In this document: piece by piece, positions 34,634 to 43,692 of the stretch
Layout of the letters: each line of letters opens with the position of its first letter
How positions within the stretch are numbered: position 1 is the first letter of the stretch
Assembly: GCA_900766355.1 (NCBI GenBank)
Contig: CAAFVD010000094.1
Location: forward strand, 1-64,000
Direction of reading: 5' to 3'
Length of the DNA stretch: 64,000 nucleotides
Source of the DNA: Candidatus Gastranaerophilales bacterium
GTDB taxonomy: Bacteria > Cyanobacteriota > Vampirovibrionia > Gastranaerophilales > Gastranaerophilaceae
Translations under genes and position numbers: made by a program
Notes under the pieces: model-generated
What the model saw: the letters and a program-made list of their open reading frames with translations, nothing else
Database searches by the model: none
Told to the model about the DNA's origin: nothing

Positions 34634-36620
34634 CAGATACTCCTTCAATCTTATATGAGTACATTATATCACAATTTTTGTACTTCTCCGATTTATCTGC
34701 CATAACATCTTTTATACGTCTTTGTAAAAATTCTGCAAAAGTTTTGTTGCCATCAACAATCATTAATGATAAAGCTGTTTCATCATTATTATCTTCTATT
34801 AGAGAGTTGTTTAAGTATGCCTCATTAAAGATGTCTTCTTCTTTCAAAAGACTTGTCATAACATCTTTTGATGCTTTCATGTTAATAGATAAAAGTGTTG
34901 AATTCTTTTCTCTTGCCTTTTGCATAAGTTGTTTTTTTGTTAATAAAAACTTACTTTTACTAGTCGCAATAGGGATTACAAAATAGAATTGAGAACCTTT
35001 GTTAATAATACTATCACACCAAATTGCGCCATTATGAGCTTCGATTAGTTGTTTTGCGATTGCTAGTCCTAATCCAGAACCACCAACTTGACGAGAAAGA
35101 GAATTTTCTATTTGTTGGAATTTGTCAAAGACTTGACGTAAGTTTTCCTTTTCTATTCCAATACCTTGGTCTGCAACGCAAACCTCTATATAATCCCCAT
35201 TAAGTTTTTCTATATCTTGTTTAAAACAGTTTTCTGTTTTTATATCTTTAGCATTAATAATGCGTGATGATATATTTATTTGTCCACCTGCAGGAGTAAA
35301 TTTAATTGCGTTTGAAACTAAGTTTGTCAAAACTTGTTCTAATCTGTTTGTATCTGCAAAAATATCTATATCATTGTCTTTAACATCACAAGTTATTTGA
35401 ATATTTTTTTCTTTAGCAACACTTTGAAGATTGTTTTTAACAAAATCAATAACTGGGTTAATTTTTGCAAGTACATATTTGAAATCAAGATTACCAGCTT
35501 CGATTTTAGATATATCGAGTAAATCGTTGATAATTCCAGATAATCTTACAACATTTCTTTTTGCCATATTTATGAATTTTAAGGCGTTTTCTGACATTTC
35601 GCCAGTTTTACCGCTTGTTATAATATCAAGAGAATTTTTAATTGTAGTTAATGGTGTTCTCAACTCGTGAGACACAATAGAAATAAATTCTGATTTTAGA
35701 CGTTCTAATTTGGCTAATTTTTTATTTGTTTCAATAATTTCTTGATACAACATAGCACTTTTTAATGGTAGTGAAACTTGTTGAACGATTGTTTGGAAAC
35801 AAGTTGAATCCTCAAGTGTAAAATCAGTTTCTCTAAAAATTTCGGTAAATCCATAACACTCATCATTTACATCAATAAACGATAATAATGTGTCAAAATT
35901 CAAAACTTCTAAATCATAATCAGTAATCGAATATTTAACTTTTTTCTCGACTTTTATATTTTGAATATTAATATCAAAACTATTTGCAAAATTACGAGAT
36001 TTGTAGTTCATTATTGCTCTTAGTTTTAATGATTCAACTAATCGTTCAGAAGGGTTGTAAGTCGAATCTATTAGCAATACAGGTTCTTTTGGATTGTTAA
36101 AAGTAAGAGTTGCTAGTAGGTTGTAGTTCAAAGATTTTTCAATACCGTCATTCATTATTGAAATCAATCGGTCTTTATCTAAGCTTCCTGAAAGTTGAGA
36201 AGTCGTGCTATACAATACGTTTAATTGATATAAGCTACTAGCGAGTTCTTTGTTTGATTTTGCAAGTTTTACTAATGATTTTTTAGTTTTTAAACATGAA
36301 TTTACAGAAGCCCGTAAAACAGTAGGCGAAAATGGTGGTGAAATAAACATATTCGCATGATTTAGGATATCTTTTGTAACAGGTTTTTGGTTAAGAATCA
36401 AAATACTTATTACATTAAATTCTTTGATTTGTCGATAAATTGATTTTAAATCAAAAGATTCTATATCACAGTCAAAAATGACAATATCAGGATTTTCAAC
36501 CTTGAGAATATCAACAACTAAAATTTCATCAGGAGAAGTTATCAATTCGTGTCCAGTAAGAATTGATTTAATACTATCTTCATAATTTTTATTATCTGAT
36601 ACAAGTAAAACTTTTGCCAT
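34608..36620 (-). CDS. Cytoplasmic hybrid-type sensor histidine kinase (receiver-like, GAF, kinase)
   Basis: A 670-residue soluble kinase. The N terminus (1-115) is a receiver-like domain (MAKVLLVSDN, IVIFDCDIES) with a weakened acidic pocket. A GAF-like sensor region follows (about 125-295), then HisKA with His318 in SHELRTPL, and a HATPase domain (VSNAIKFTPAGG, DQGIGI, GGSGLGLAIAK). The last 110 residues (about 560-670) are a separate charged alpha/beta region I do not recognise. It heads the kinase-receiver-ATPase unit. No membrane helix, so it senses an internal signal. Confidence 0.9.
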   Translation of the reverse strand: MAKVLLVSDNKNYEDSIKSILTGHELITSPDEILVVDILKVENPDIVIFDCDIESFDLKSIYRQIKEFNVISILILNQKPVTKDILNHANMFISPPFSPTVLRASVNSCLKTKKSLVKLAKSNKELASSLYQLNVLYSTTSQLSGSLDKDRLISIMNDGIEKSLNYNLLATLTFNNPKEPVLLIDSTYNPSERLVESLKLRAIMNYKSRNFANSFDINIQNIKVEKKVKYSITDYDLEVLNFDTLLSFIDVNDECYGFTEIFRETDFTLEDSTCFQTIVQQVSLPLKSAMLYQEIIETNKKLAKLERLKSEFISIVSHELRTPLTTIKNSLDIITSGKTGEMSENALKFINMAKRNVVRLSGIINDLLDISKIEAGNLDFKYVLAKINPVIDFVKNNLQSVAKEKNIQITCDVKDNDIDIFADTNRLEQVLTNLVSNAIKFTPAGGQINISSRIINAKDIKTENCFKQDIEKLNGDYIEVCVADQGIGIEKENLRQVFDKFQQIENSLSRQVGGSGLGLAIAKQLIEAHNGAIWCDSIINKGSQFYFVIPIATSKSKFLLTKKQLMQKAREKNSTLLSINMKASKDVMTSLLKEEDIFNEAYLNNSLIEDNNDETALSLMIVDGNKTFAEFLQRRIKDVMADKSEKYKNCDIMYSYKIEGVSDEKNSYSR

Positions 36621-36751
36621 ACTACTATGGTAGCAATAAAAAATAATTGGGCAAATTGTTTACAAAGAGTTTATATAAAAAAATGATTAAAAGTGAAAAT
36701 ATAAGATTATGAATTTTAGTAAGTCGGGTAATTTTAAAATATTAAATTTTT

Positions 36752-36831
36752 AGATTTAATGTGTATATTAAATCTTTTTCATACTTCCAGCTATTCTTAA
36801 TTCCAAGAGGTATTTTACCTCTTTTTTTTTG
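36752..36831 (+). terminator. Two tandem terminator-like hairpins with no plus-strand gene before them
   Basis: AGATTTAAT with ATTAAATCT (36752-36760 and 36767-36775) is followed by TTTTTC, and AAGAGGTA with TACCTCTT (36805-36812 and 36816-36823) by seven T bases. Both face plus. The nearest plus-strand gene ended near 32840 behind its own terminator. They may end a small RNA starting after 36621, or block antisense transcription into the kinase unit. No gene is otherwise seen in 36621-36901. Confidence 0.55.
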
Positions 36832-36901
36832 TAAAAATAACAAGAAATAAGTCAGACAAATTTCTTTGCCTGACTCCCAATATAACTATGAAATACTAGT
36901 T

Positions 36902-37258
36902 CTATGCTAATGAAAGAAGCGATTTTACAGATTTTGCATTTTCACGAACTTCTTCATCTGAATGCATATTAATAGTATCATCTAAAATTTTTACTGCTTC
37001 TTCTTTGTTTTCTAGGTTTAAAATTTCATTAATAGTTGACATTGCAACTACAGGACTCATATCATTGATACCTTTTCCTTTGTTTATAATAACAACTTTT
37101 AATGCATCATGTATATTCTTGCGAACTAACATTTGAGATGTTAATTCTCTAACTTCGTCATCAGAAGAGTTTGTTCCTAATTCTTCTAATACAGAAATAG
37201 CTTGATTATCTTCGTGTTGTCCTAATGTTTCAATAATTCTTCTAATTTTTTTATTCAT
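36902..37258 (-). CDS. HEAT-like repeat small protein
   Basis: A 118-residue all-helical protein. Paired helices with patterns such as NQAISVLEELGTNSSDDEVRE and KEEAVKILDDTINMHSDEEVRE look like two or three HEAT/PBS-type repeats, usually used for protein binding. No membrane segment. AAGGAGG lies just before its start, which overlaps the stop of the gene before it (37258-37776) by one base, so the two are coupled and may interact. Function unknown. Confidence 0.72.
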   Translation of the reverse strand: MNKKIRRIIETLGQHEDNQAISVLEELGTNSSDDEVRELTSQMLVRKNIHDALKVVIINKGKGINDMSPVVAMSTINEILNLENKEEAVKILDDTINMHSDEEVRENAKSVKSLLSLA

Positions 37259-37776
37259 TATGCAACCTCCTTAGTAGATTTTTTAGCCATTTCTAGTCTG
37301 TTTTCTTCTAACCAAGTAGATTTCAAATCTTCAATAGAAGCTTTTGTGTTAATTTGCTTCATGCTTAATATTTTTACACCCTCTTTATTTTCTTCTTTAT
37401 GATGAATGTGTAAAGAATCAGAAATTTTTTGTGACATGTTGTGTCCAATTTCATTCATTTTTTTAGGCAAAGATTTGATTGCTGAAATTGTATTGTTAAT
37501 GCTTGATTTTACGTTTCTTGCAAAATTAACGATTGGTTGAGAAATTTTGTGTCCAAAGTTAGATACTGCAGAAACAACAGAAGCTGACATCATTCTTAAT
37601 TTGCTAGCTTCTTTTACTTTGTTGCTTTGGAAAGTATCAGAAAAAAGAAGTACACTACCTTTGAAAGCTTTACCTCTGAAACTGTTGTGTTCAAAAGGAT
37701 TTGAAGATGTACTTTTTTGTATAAATGGAGATTTTACTTTTTGAGCTATATTAGCTCCTATTGCTCTTATTCCCAT
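37258..37776 (-). CDS. Lineage-type protein with double F-x-G motif
   Basis: A 172-residue basic protein. After a 30-residue Ser/Asn/Lys lead it carries FRG at 33-35 and FKG at 38-40, followed by helical, Lys/Ser-rich sequence with NFARNVKSSINNTISAI and NFGHKISQ repeats. No strong membrane helix. AAAGGG precedes the ATG. It is the first gene of a coupled pair with the HEAT-like protein. It is the only protein in the window with two adjacent F-x-G copies. Function unknown. Confidence 0.72.
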   Translation of the reverse strand: MGIRAIGANIAQKVKSPFIQKSTSSNPFEHNSFRGKAFKGSVLLFSDTFQSNKVKEASKLRMMSASVVSAVSNFGHKISQPIVNFARNVKSSINNTISAIKSLPKKMNEIGHNMSQKISDSLHIHHKEENKEGVKILSMKQINTKASIEDLKSTWLEENRLEMAKKSTKEVA

Positions 37777-38159
37777 AGGTCATATACCCTTTCTAATATC
37801 TAGTGTTTACTAAACTAGAATAACATAGCAAGGTTTCAGGTAATCCTCATTATGGAGGATTATAGACACTATACCAAAGTTTGAGTTTAAATTCCCCCTA
37901 AAAAACACTATATAAAAGTATTTTAGCAGGTTTTGTTCTGATATATAAAAATATATTGCTACAACCATAGTATATAGATAATTATAATTTAGTATTAAAT
38001 TTTTAATTTCAAAAGGAGAATAAGGCATGAAAATATCATGATTTTGTTAAAAAAGGAGAAATATTAGTTTTGAAAATATTAATAATTATTAACAAATGCG
38101 CAAATTTTTAAATTTAGGGTTATTTATCCAATGAAAAGTGTCTACAAAAGGATTTTATA

Positions 38160-38522
38160 ATGAGCATTTCTGCAAATAATTTTACACAAAATAAAGTTGT
38201 ACAAAATCCATATGTAAAAAAGGGTGCAAAATTTTTTTATAGGAATTTAGTTGGTGCGGTTAAAAGAATTGTACCAGGGGTATGTGTGATGACGTGTGCT
38301 TTTTATGTAAATCATACTCTTAATAATACAAGTATGGCTCATCAAGGACAACAGGTGCATCACAATTCTCTTGATGCTGCGAGCTGGGCATATAAAGCTG
38401 GTGAACAAAGAGTTAAAGATAGCTTGCAAATTGTAGAATTGAAGAAACAAATTGCTGCAGATTCTGTAAAAATTTATGAGCTAACTAAAAAAGCTGGTTT
38501 AGATAAAGCTATTAAGAAATAA
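38160..38522 (+). CDS. Small protein with one membrane segment and C-terminal coiled coil
   Basis: A 120-residue protein: a polar lead, basic residues, one hydrophobic segment (about 37-52, with VPGVCVMTCAFYV), a His/Gln/Asn loop and a charged helix (about 80-115) likely to form a coiled coil. AAAGGA precedes the ATG, and a 9-codon frame (38131-38160) ends on TAATG, overlapping its start. The last 11 bases overlap the end of the convergent rimO gene. Function unknown. Confidence 0.65.
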   Translation: MSISANNFTQNKVVQNPYVKKGAKFFYRNLVGAVKRIVPGVCVMTCAFYVNHTLNNTSMAHQGQQVHHNSLDAASWAYKAGEQRVKDSLQIVELKKQIAADSVKIYELTKKAGLDKAIKK

Positions 38523-39816
38523 TTTCTCCAATCAAATCATATTCATAGCAATCTGTAATTTTAACTTGTTCAATATCTCCAGGGACTACTGGTATATCTG
38601 TTTTGATATAAACAACACCATCAACTTCTGGTGCATCATATTGACTTCTTGCAATTATCATTCCGTCATCTGTAACCCCTTCAATTATGCAATCAAGGGT
38701 TTTGCCTATAAAACTTTTGTTTACTTTAAGTGAAATTTCTTGTTGTAGTAACATTAGTTTTTTCTGGCGTTCATTCATAATTTTTTTAGGAACTAATGGA
38801 CGCATATTATATGATGGCGTCCCCTTTTCACGAGAGTATGTGAAAACACCCATTTTATTAAACTTCATATCTTTAACAAATTCGTAAAGATGTTCAAATT
38901 GTTCTTCGGTTTCTCCAGGATAACCTACAATAAATGCTGTTCTTATACCTACATTAGGTATATGCTTTCTTATATTGTTTACAAGCTCTCTATAATCAAA
39001 TGATGGTCTGTTCATAGCTTTTAGCATATCAGGGTGAGAGTGTTGAAGTGGAATGTCCACATATTTAACAACTTTATCAAGATTTGCAATAGCATCTAGT
39101 AAATCATCTGTCATCATTGTTGGATAGGCATACATAATTCTAATCCAACCCAAACCTTCTATTTCGTTTAGTTTTTCAAGAAGTTCTTTAAGCATTGGTT
39201 TGCCATACAAATCAATACCATACGCCGTTGTATCTTGAGCTATCAAAACTATTTCTGAAACCCCTTTTGCCACAAGCTTTTTAGCTTCATCTAAAATATG
39301 CTCAATGCTTCTTGAACGATAATCACCTCGCAAATATGGGATTATACAATAACCACATCTATAGTTACAACCATCAGCGATTTTTAAATATGAACTTGCA
39401 CCTACTGTAATTTGTTGTCTTTCAACATTTTCTAGGTAAGTATAATCAGGATTTGATGAAATTTGTGCAGTATAATCACTATCAATTTCTTTTAATATAT
39501 CAATAAGCTTGTCAATATCGGTAGGGCCTATCATACCAGCAATTTCCGGAATTTCTTTTTTTAGTTCGTCTTTATGTTTTTGAGCCAAACACCCTGCAAC
39601 GATTACCTTTTTGCCTTCCTCTATCATTTCAAGGATAGAGTGAATAGATTCTCGTTCCGCATCATTGATAAAAGCACAAGTGTTTACGATTACAATATCA
39701 GATTCTGTTTCATCAAGTGTAATTCCGTATCCGTTTTGAGCCAATAGGCCTAACATAATTTCTGAATCAACTAAATTTTTTGCACAACCGTGACTGACTA
39801 AAGCTATTTTTTTCAT
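38512..39816 (-). CDS. rimO: Ribosomal protein S12 methylthiotransferase RimO
   Basis: Adds a methylthio group to a conserved Asp of ribosomal protein S12 using two [4Fe-4S] clusters. The 434-residue protein has the N-terminal MTTase cysteines (SHGCAKNLVDSE, VNTCAFI, VAGCLAQK), the radical SAM cluster CNYRCGYC, LGWIRIMYAYP and DIPLQHSHPDMLKAMNRP typical of RimO rather than MiaB, and a C-terminal TRAM domain. Length is typical. It ends tail to tail over the small gene at 38160. Confidence 0.96.
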   Translation of the reverse strand: MKKIALVSHGCAKNLVDSEIMLGLLAQNGYGITLDETESDIVIVNTCAFINDAERESIHSILEMIEEGKKVIVAGCLAQKHKDELKKEIPEIAGMIGPTDIDKLIDILKEIDSDYTAQISSNPDYTYLENVERQQITVGASSYLKIADGCNYRCGYCIIPYLRGDYRSRSIEHILDEAKKLVAKGVSEIVLIAQDTTAYGIDLYGKPMLKELLEKLNEIEGLGWIRIMYAYPTMMTDDLLDAIANLDKVVKYVDIPLQHSHPDMLKAMNRPSFDYRELVNNIRKHIPNVGIRTAFIVGYPGETEEQFEHLYEFVKDMKFNKMGVFTYSREKGTPSYNMRPLVPKKIMNERQKKLMLLQQEISLKVNKSFIGKTLDCIIEGVTDDGMIIARSQYDAPEVDGVVYIKTDIPVVPGDIEQVKITDCYEYDLIGEIIS

Positions 39817-40077
39817 AAGATTAATTTATCATAAAAATAAATAATTCCCAAAAGTATGAAATTGAGTTTATAAGTGAATAAGTTAATAAGTTATTCCCTT
39901 AACTCTTAATTATTTAATTTAAATTGTAACAAAATATTAAAATGAATTTAATAAGGCTCAAATCGAGTTATAAAGCTTTATATGATGTGATATGATGTAC
40001 GGGGCGGGGCAAATTTAAATAATTATATGTTTTACATAAGTATTAAATAGTATCAAAATGAATTAGGAAGTTCTGTA

Positions 40078-40449
40078 ATGGTGTATGGCGCAAATTTAGG
40101 TGTAGAACCAACAAATAATGACTACATTGTTGTCTCAAAGAAATATTCTGATAAAGGAAAGCAATTTGTTATTCCTGCAGATAAAAAAGACAGTTTTTAT
40201 AAACAAAAATTGGGTCAAGAATTTAATGAAAATATTCAAAAAGCAATAACTGTAATAGCTGCTTTTAATATAGGTACTATTGTGTCCTGCTTGACAAAAG
40301 GAACTGCTATTCGTAAAAATGCTATTGGTTTAGCAACTGCTTCAGCACTTTGGTTTGTAGGACATCAGGTAGATAAATATACTTTAAAAAGAACAGAAAA
40401 TAAAGCGTTCAAATCTTTTGGAGCACAGGAAATCTCTAATCAAGCATAA
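40078..40449 (+). CDS. Small hypothetical protein with hydrophobic hairpin
   Basis: A 123-residue protein I do not recognise. After a polar N terminus, two moderately hydrophobic segments (about 60-78, TVIAAFNIGTIVSCLT, and 85-100, IGLATASALWFVG) could form a membrane hairpin, followed by a charged tail. AGGAAG precedes the ATG with a somewhat long spacing. The upstream region has a tandem TATGATGTGA-like repeat (39981-40000) and a GGGGCGGGGC block. Function unknown. Confidence 0.62.
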   Translation: MVYGANLGVEPTNNDYIVVSKKYSDKGKQFVIPADKKDSFYKQKLGQEFNENIQKAITVIAAFNIGTIVSCLTKGTAIRKNAIGLATASALWFVGHQVDKYTLKRTENKAFKSFGAQEISNQA

Positions 40450-40595
40450 ATAATTTTACAATATAATTTATATGTAGCAAAATTTGATAAATAATTCTGA
40501 ATATCATCGGTTTTAAATCTCGAATATTACTTTAATTTTTATCAAAATGTAAATATGGGGGTTTAAATCATTTATGATTTTGATAAAATAGACTT

Positions 40596-42734
40596 ATGAA
40601 AAAATCGTCTATTATTTTAGGTTGTCTTTTATCATTGTTGTTAGCAAATCCTTGCCATGCAGATTTTAGAGAACATTATGAATTAGGTCAACAATATTTA
40701 TACAATTCTCAATATTCAAGTTCTATTGATGAATTCAAAAAAGCGTTAAGAATAAATTATCTTGATACTTCTGCAAGAATAGGGTTGGTAAATGCTTATC
40801 TTGCAAGGGGTACATATTATGCAAACAAGGCTGGTAATTATAGTGATGCTGCAGATGATTTTAGAAGTGCGTTATTTTATGTGAAATATTATCCTAAAGG
40901 TAGTGATGTTCAAAATGGTTATGCAACATCTGTATCAGCAACAAATAGTCTTAATTATTGTTTAAAACAATTAGGTTTTGATTATTCTGCAGAATCAAGA
41001 TACAACAAAGCAGACCAATTAAGAACTGAAGGTAAGTTTCCTGCTGCAATATATGAGTTAGAACAAGTTACATCAAACCCTAAATTCAAAAAAACTGCTA
41101 TGGCTCAGATTGCCGATATGATAAAGATTTTAGGTAACAACGAAAGAGCCGCAGATTATTATAAAGAAGCGCTTAAACTTGACCCTCATAATGGGCCGTT
41201 GTTATTGAGGTACGCTCGTTTGTTGGATAAGTTGGGACGTCAAGATGAGGCTGTTGCTCAATATAATACGGCGCTTTCTGAAAGTGACAATGACCCAGAA
41301 ATCTTATACGCACTAGAAAGAATTTATTTAAAGAAGCTTGATTCTTATCCAAAAGACCCGGAGCTTAATGCTAATATTGGGGCTATAAAACAAAAACAAG
41401 GTGATTATGTAAACGCACTTGTTTATTATAAAAAAGCTGAAGAATACAGTGCAACAACTTCTGATATAAATTCAAGAATAAATACAAGGTTGAATATAGG
41501 TACTCTTTTCCAAGCACAAAAGAATTATGAAAAAGCTTTAGAAGTTTATAAATCAATTCTTGTGGAGTATCCTGACAACTTAAATGCTAATTTATACACT
41601 GCTCAATGTCTAGAGGCCATGGGAGAAAATGCAAAAGCTATAGATGCTTATGAAAAGGTTTTATCATTAGACCCGACAAATAGTGAAATTAGGCAATCTA
41701 TCGTTACAATAAAACGAAATTCTATGACTCCAGAAGAATTGTTGTCATATATTGAAGGTAATTCTCAAGTTGATAAAACAATGGTTGATACAATGTATGA
41801 CTATGCGATTGAGTATCACAAGAAAAATGATGTTGATAACGCTATCAAGTTTTATAGAGGGGTTTTGAAATTCAACAAATCAAAAGCTGATGTTTATACA
41901 AATTTGGCATTATGTTATGCCGAGAAGAAAGATTACACTTCTGCAAAAGAAATCTTGACTACTGCAAAACAAAGATTTCCTAATAATAAAACAATCGCAG
42001 AAACTTTATCAGATTTGAATAGTGCATCTGTTCTTGATGCAGCATCAGATGCTTATGAAGCGTATTCAGTAAAAGATTATAACAAAGCAATTCAGTTATA
42101 TTCAGCAATAAGCCCTCAGACAAAGGATACATTGTTAGGAATTGCAGCATCTTATGAAGGGTTGCAAGATTCTAATAATGCAATTGCTTATTATAAAAAA
42201 GCATTAAATATTGAACCAAATAATAGTGATATTGCTTATAGTATTGGAGCTTTGTATGCAAACAAAGAGGATTGGTATAATGCAAAATCATATCTTCAAA
42301 AGGCAGTTAGTCTAAACCCAAATAACAAAGATGCAAGTGCAGCATTGACAGATATAAAGAAAGTAACAAGTCAAATTCAGGTTCAAAAAGGTGCAGATTT
42401 GTTTAATTCGTCAAAATTTGATGATGCGTTGAAGTCATTTAATCAGGCTATACTTGATGATGCTACAAATTCTGATGCGTATTATTATAGAGCAATGATT
42501 TATGATGGAAAAAATCAACGAAATTTAGCAATAAATGATTATAAAAAAGCTGTTCAATATAACCCTGAACAATATATTGCAAATTATCTTATCGCAGTAG
42601 ATTTAGATACGTTGGGTCAATATAAAAATGCTCTAACTTATTATAAAAAGTTTGTTTCACAATACAAAACAGATGATGAATATTTGAAATATACAAAAGC
42701 AAGGATACAAGAGTTGGCTAAATATGGAAATTAA
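40596..42734 (+). CDS. Secreted tetratricopeptide repeat protein
   Basis: A 712-residue protein with a signal peptide (about 1-22, ending CHA) and at least a dozen TPR units along its length, for example AIAYYKKALNIEPNNSDIAY and ALEVYKSILVEYPDNLNANL. It should act in the periplasm or on the cell surface as a scaffold. No ribosome site is visible; TGATAAAAT lies 7 bases before the ATG, so the message could be leaderless. The end overlaps the dihydrouridine synthase gene by 11 bases. Confidence 0.85.
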   Translation: MKKSSIILGCLLSLLLANPCHADFREHYELGQQYLYNSQYSSSIDEFKKALRINYLDTSARIGLVNAYLARGTYYANKAGNYSDAADDFRSALFYVKYYPKGSDVQNGYATSVSATNSLNYCLKQLGFDYSAESRYNKADQLRTEGKFPAAIYELEQVTSNPKFKKTAMAQIADMIKILGNNERAADYYKEALKLDPHNGPLLLRYARLLDKLGRQDEAVAQYNTALSESDNDPEILYALERIYLKKLDSYPKDPELNANIGAIKQKQGDYVNALVYYKKAEEYSATTSDINSRINTRLNIGTLFQAQKNYEKALEVYKSILVEYPDNLNANLYTAQCLEAMGENAKAIDAYEKVLSLDPTNSEIRQSIVTIKRNSMTPEELLSYIEGNSQVDKTMVDTMYDYAIEYHKKNDVDNAIKFYRGVLKFNKSKADVYTNLALCYAEKKDYTSAKEILTTAKQRFPNNKTIAETLSDLNSASVLDAASDAYEAYSVKDYNKAIQLYSAISPQTKDTLLGIAASYEGLQDSNNAIAYYKKALNIEPNNSDIAYSIGALYANKEDWYNAKSYLQKAVSLNPNNKDASAALTDIKKVTSQIQVQKGADLFNSSKFDDALKSFNQAILDDATNSDAYYYRAMIYDGKNQRNLAINDYKKAVQYNPEQYIANYLIAVDLDTLGQYKNALTYYKKFVSQYKTDDEYLKYTKARIQELAKYGN

Positions 42735-43692
42735 GGATATACTTGCACAGACAAGAGTTTCTCTTGCTCCGATGGCTGGAATTACAGATTATGTTTTGCG
42801 TTCTCTAATAAGAGAACAATCAAAAACTTGTATTCTTACAACAGAAATGATTAGTTCAGAAGCTTTGCATAATGTAAAAGAAACAGATATGATAAAACGA
42901 GATGATAATCATTCTCCTATTGTTTATCAGTTAAGTGGTCATAAACCTGAGATGATGGCTGAATGTGCTAAATATCTTGAGCAAATGGCAGATGTAATAG
43001 ATATAAACATGGGTTGCCCCGTAAATAAAGTTGTAAAAGGGCAAGATGGAAGTGCTTTGATGAAGAATCCATCTTTAGCTTATGATATAGTTCAAGCCGT
43101 AAGAGAGAGTATAAATATTCCTGTGAGTGTAAAATTTAGATTAGGCTACACTCAGCAAGATATGAATTTTGTATCATACGGTCAATATATGCAAGATGCA
43201 GGTGCAGAGTTCATAACAATACATGGAAGAACTCGTAACCAAATGTACGCAGGCAAGGCTGATTGGAAAAAGATTAGAGAACTGAAAAATAATGTTGATA
43301 TCCCTGTATTTGCAAATGGTGATGTAGTATCAATTGATACGGCAATCCAATGTCTTGAAGAATCTGGAGCAGACGGTGTTGCGATTGGACGTGGAGCATT
43401 AGGTGATGTTACTCTTATTCATAGAGTTGAGCATTATTTGAACACAGGTGAAAAACTTTCTCCTCCTACATTGGAAGAAAAAATCGAAACAATGAAACAG
43501 CATCTTGATAGAGAGATTGAATTAAGAGGTGAAAAAGTCGGATTAAAATTTGTGAGGAAATTTTATCCTTTCTATATCTCAGGTGTTCCAAATGCTGCAA
43601 AATATAGAAGCAAGCTTGTCGTTATGGAAGATTATAACGAAATAATTGAGGCATTGGATTATATAAAAAAGAACAATACTAGCCTTTGTTAA
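42724..43692 (+). CDS. dusB: tRNA-dihydrouridine synthase (DusB-type)
   Basis: Reduces uridine to dihydrouridine in tRNA with FMN and NADPH. The 322-residue TIM barrel shows LAPMAGITD, MISSEAL, the catalytic Cys in DINMGCPVNKVVKGQDGSALM-like sequence, FITIHGRTRNQMYAGKADW, FANGDV, GVAIGRGALGD and a C-terminal helical domain. The subgroup (DusB rather than DusA/C) is inferred from motif order and length. It starts inside the end of the TPR gene and ends 14 bases inside the convergent gene at 43679. Confidence 0.93.
   Translation: MEIKDILAQTRVSLAPMAGITDYVLRSLIREQSKTCILTTEMISSEALHNVKETDMIKRDDNHSPIVYQLSGHKPEMMAECAKYLEQMADVIDINMGCPVNKVVKGQDGSALMKNPSLAYDIVQAVRESINIPVSVKFRLGYTQQDMNFVSYGQYMQDAGAEFITIHGRTRNQMYAGKADWKKIRELKNNVDIPVFANGDVVSIDTAIQCLEESGADGVAIGRGALGDVTLIHRVEHYLNTGEKLSPPTLEEKIETMKQHLDREIELRGEKVGLKFVRKFYPFYISGVPNAAKYRSKLVVMEDYNEIIEALDYIKKNNTSLC

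Noticed and set aside
37810..38028. 72-residue minus-strand frame
   Set aside because: Tyr/Ile/Leu/Asn composition is that of translated AT-rich spacer, no ribosome site, and it covers a likely promoter region.
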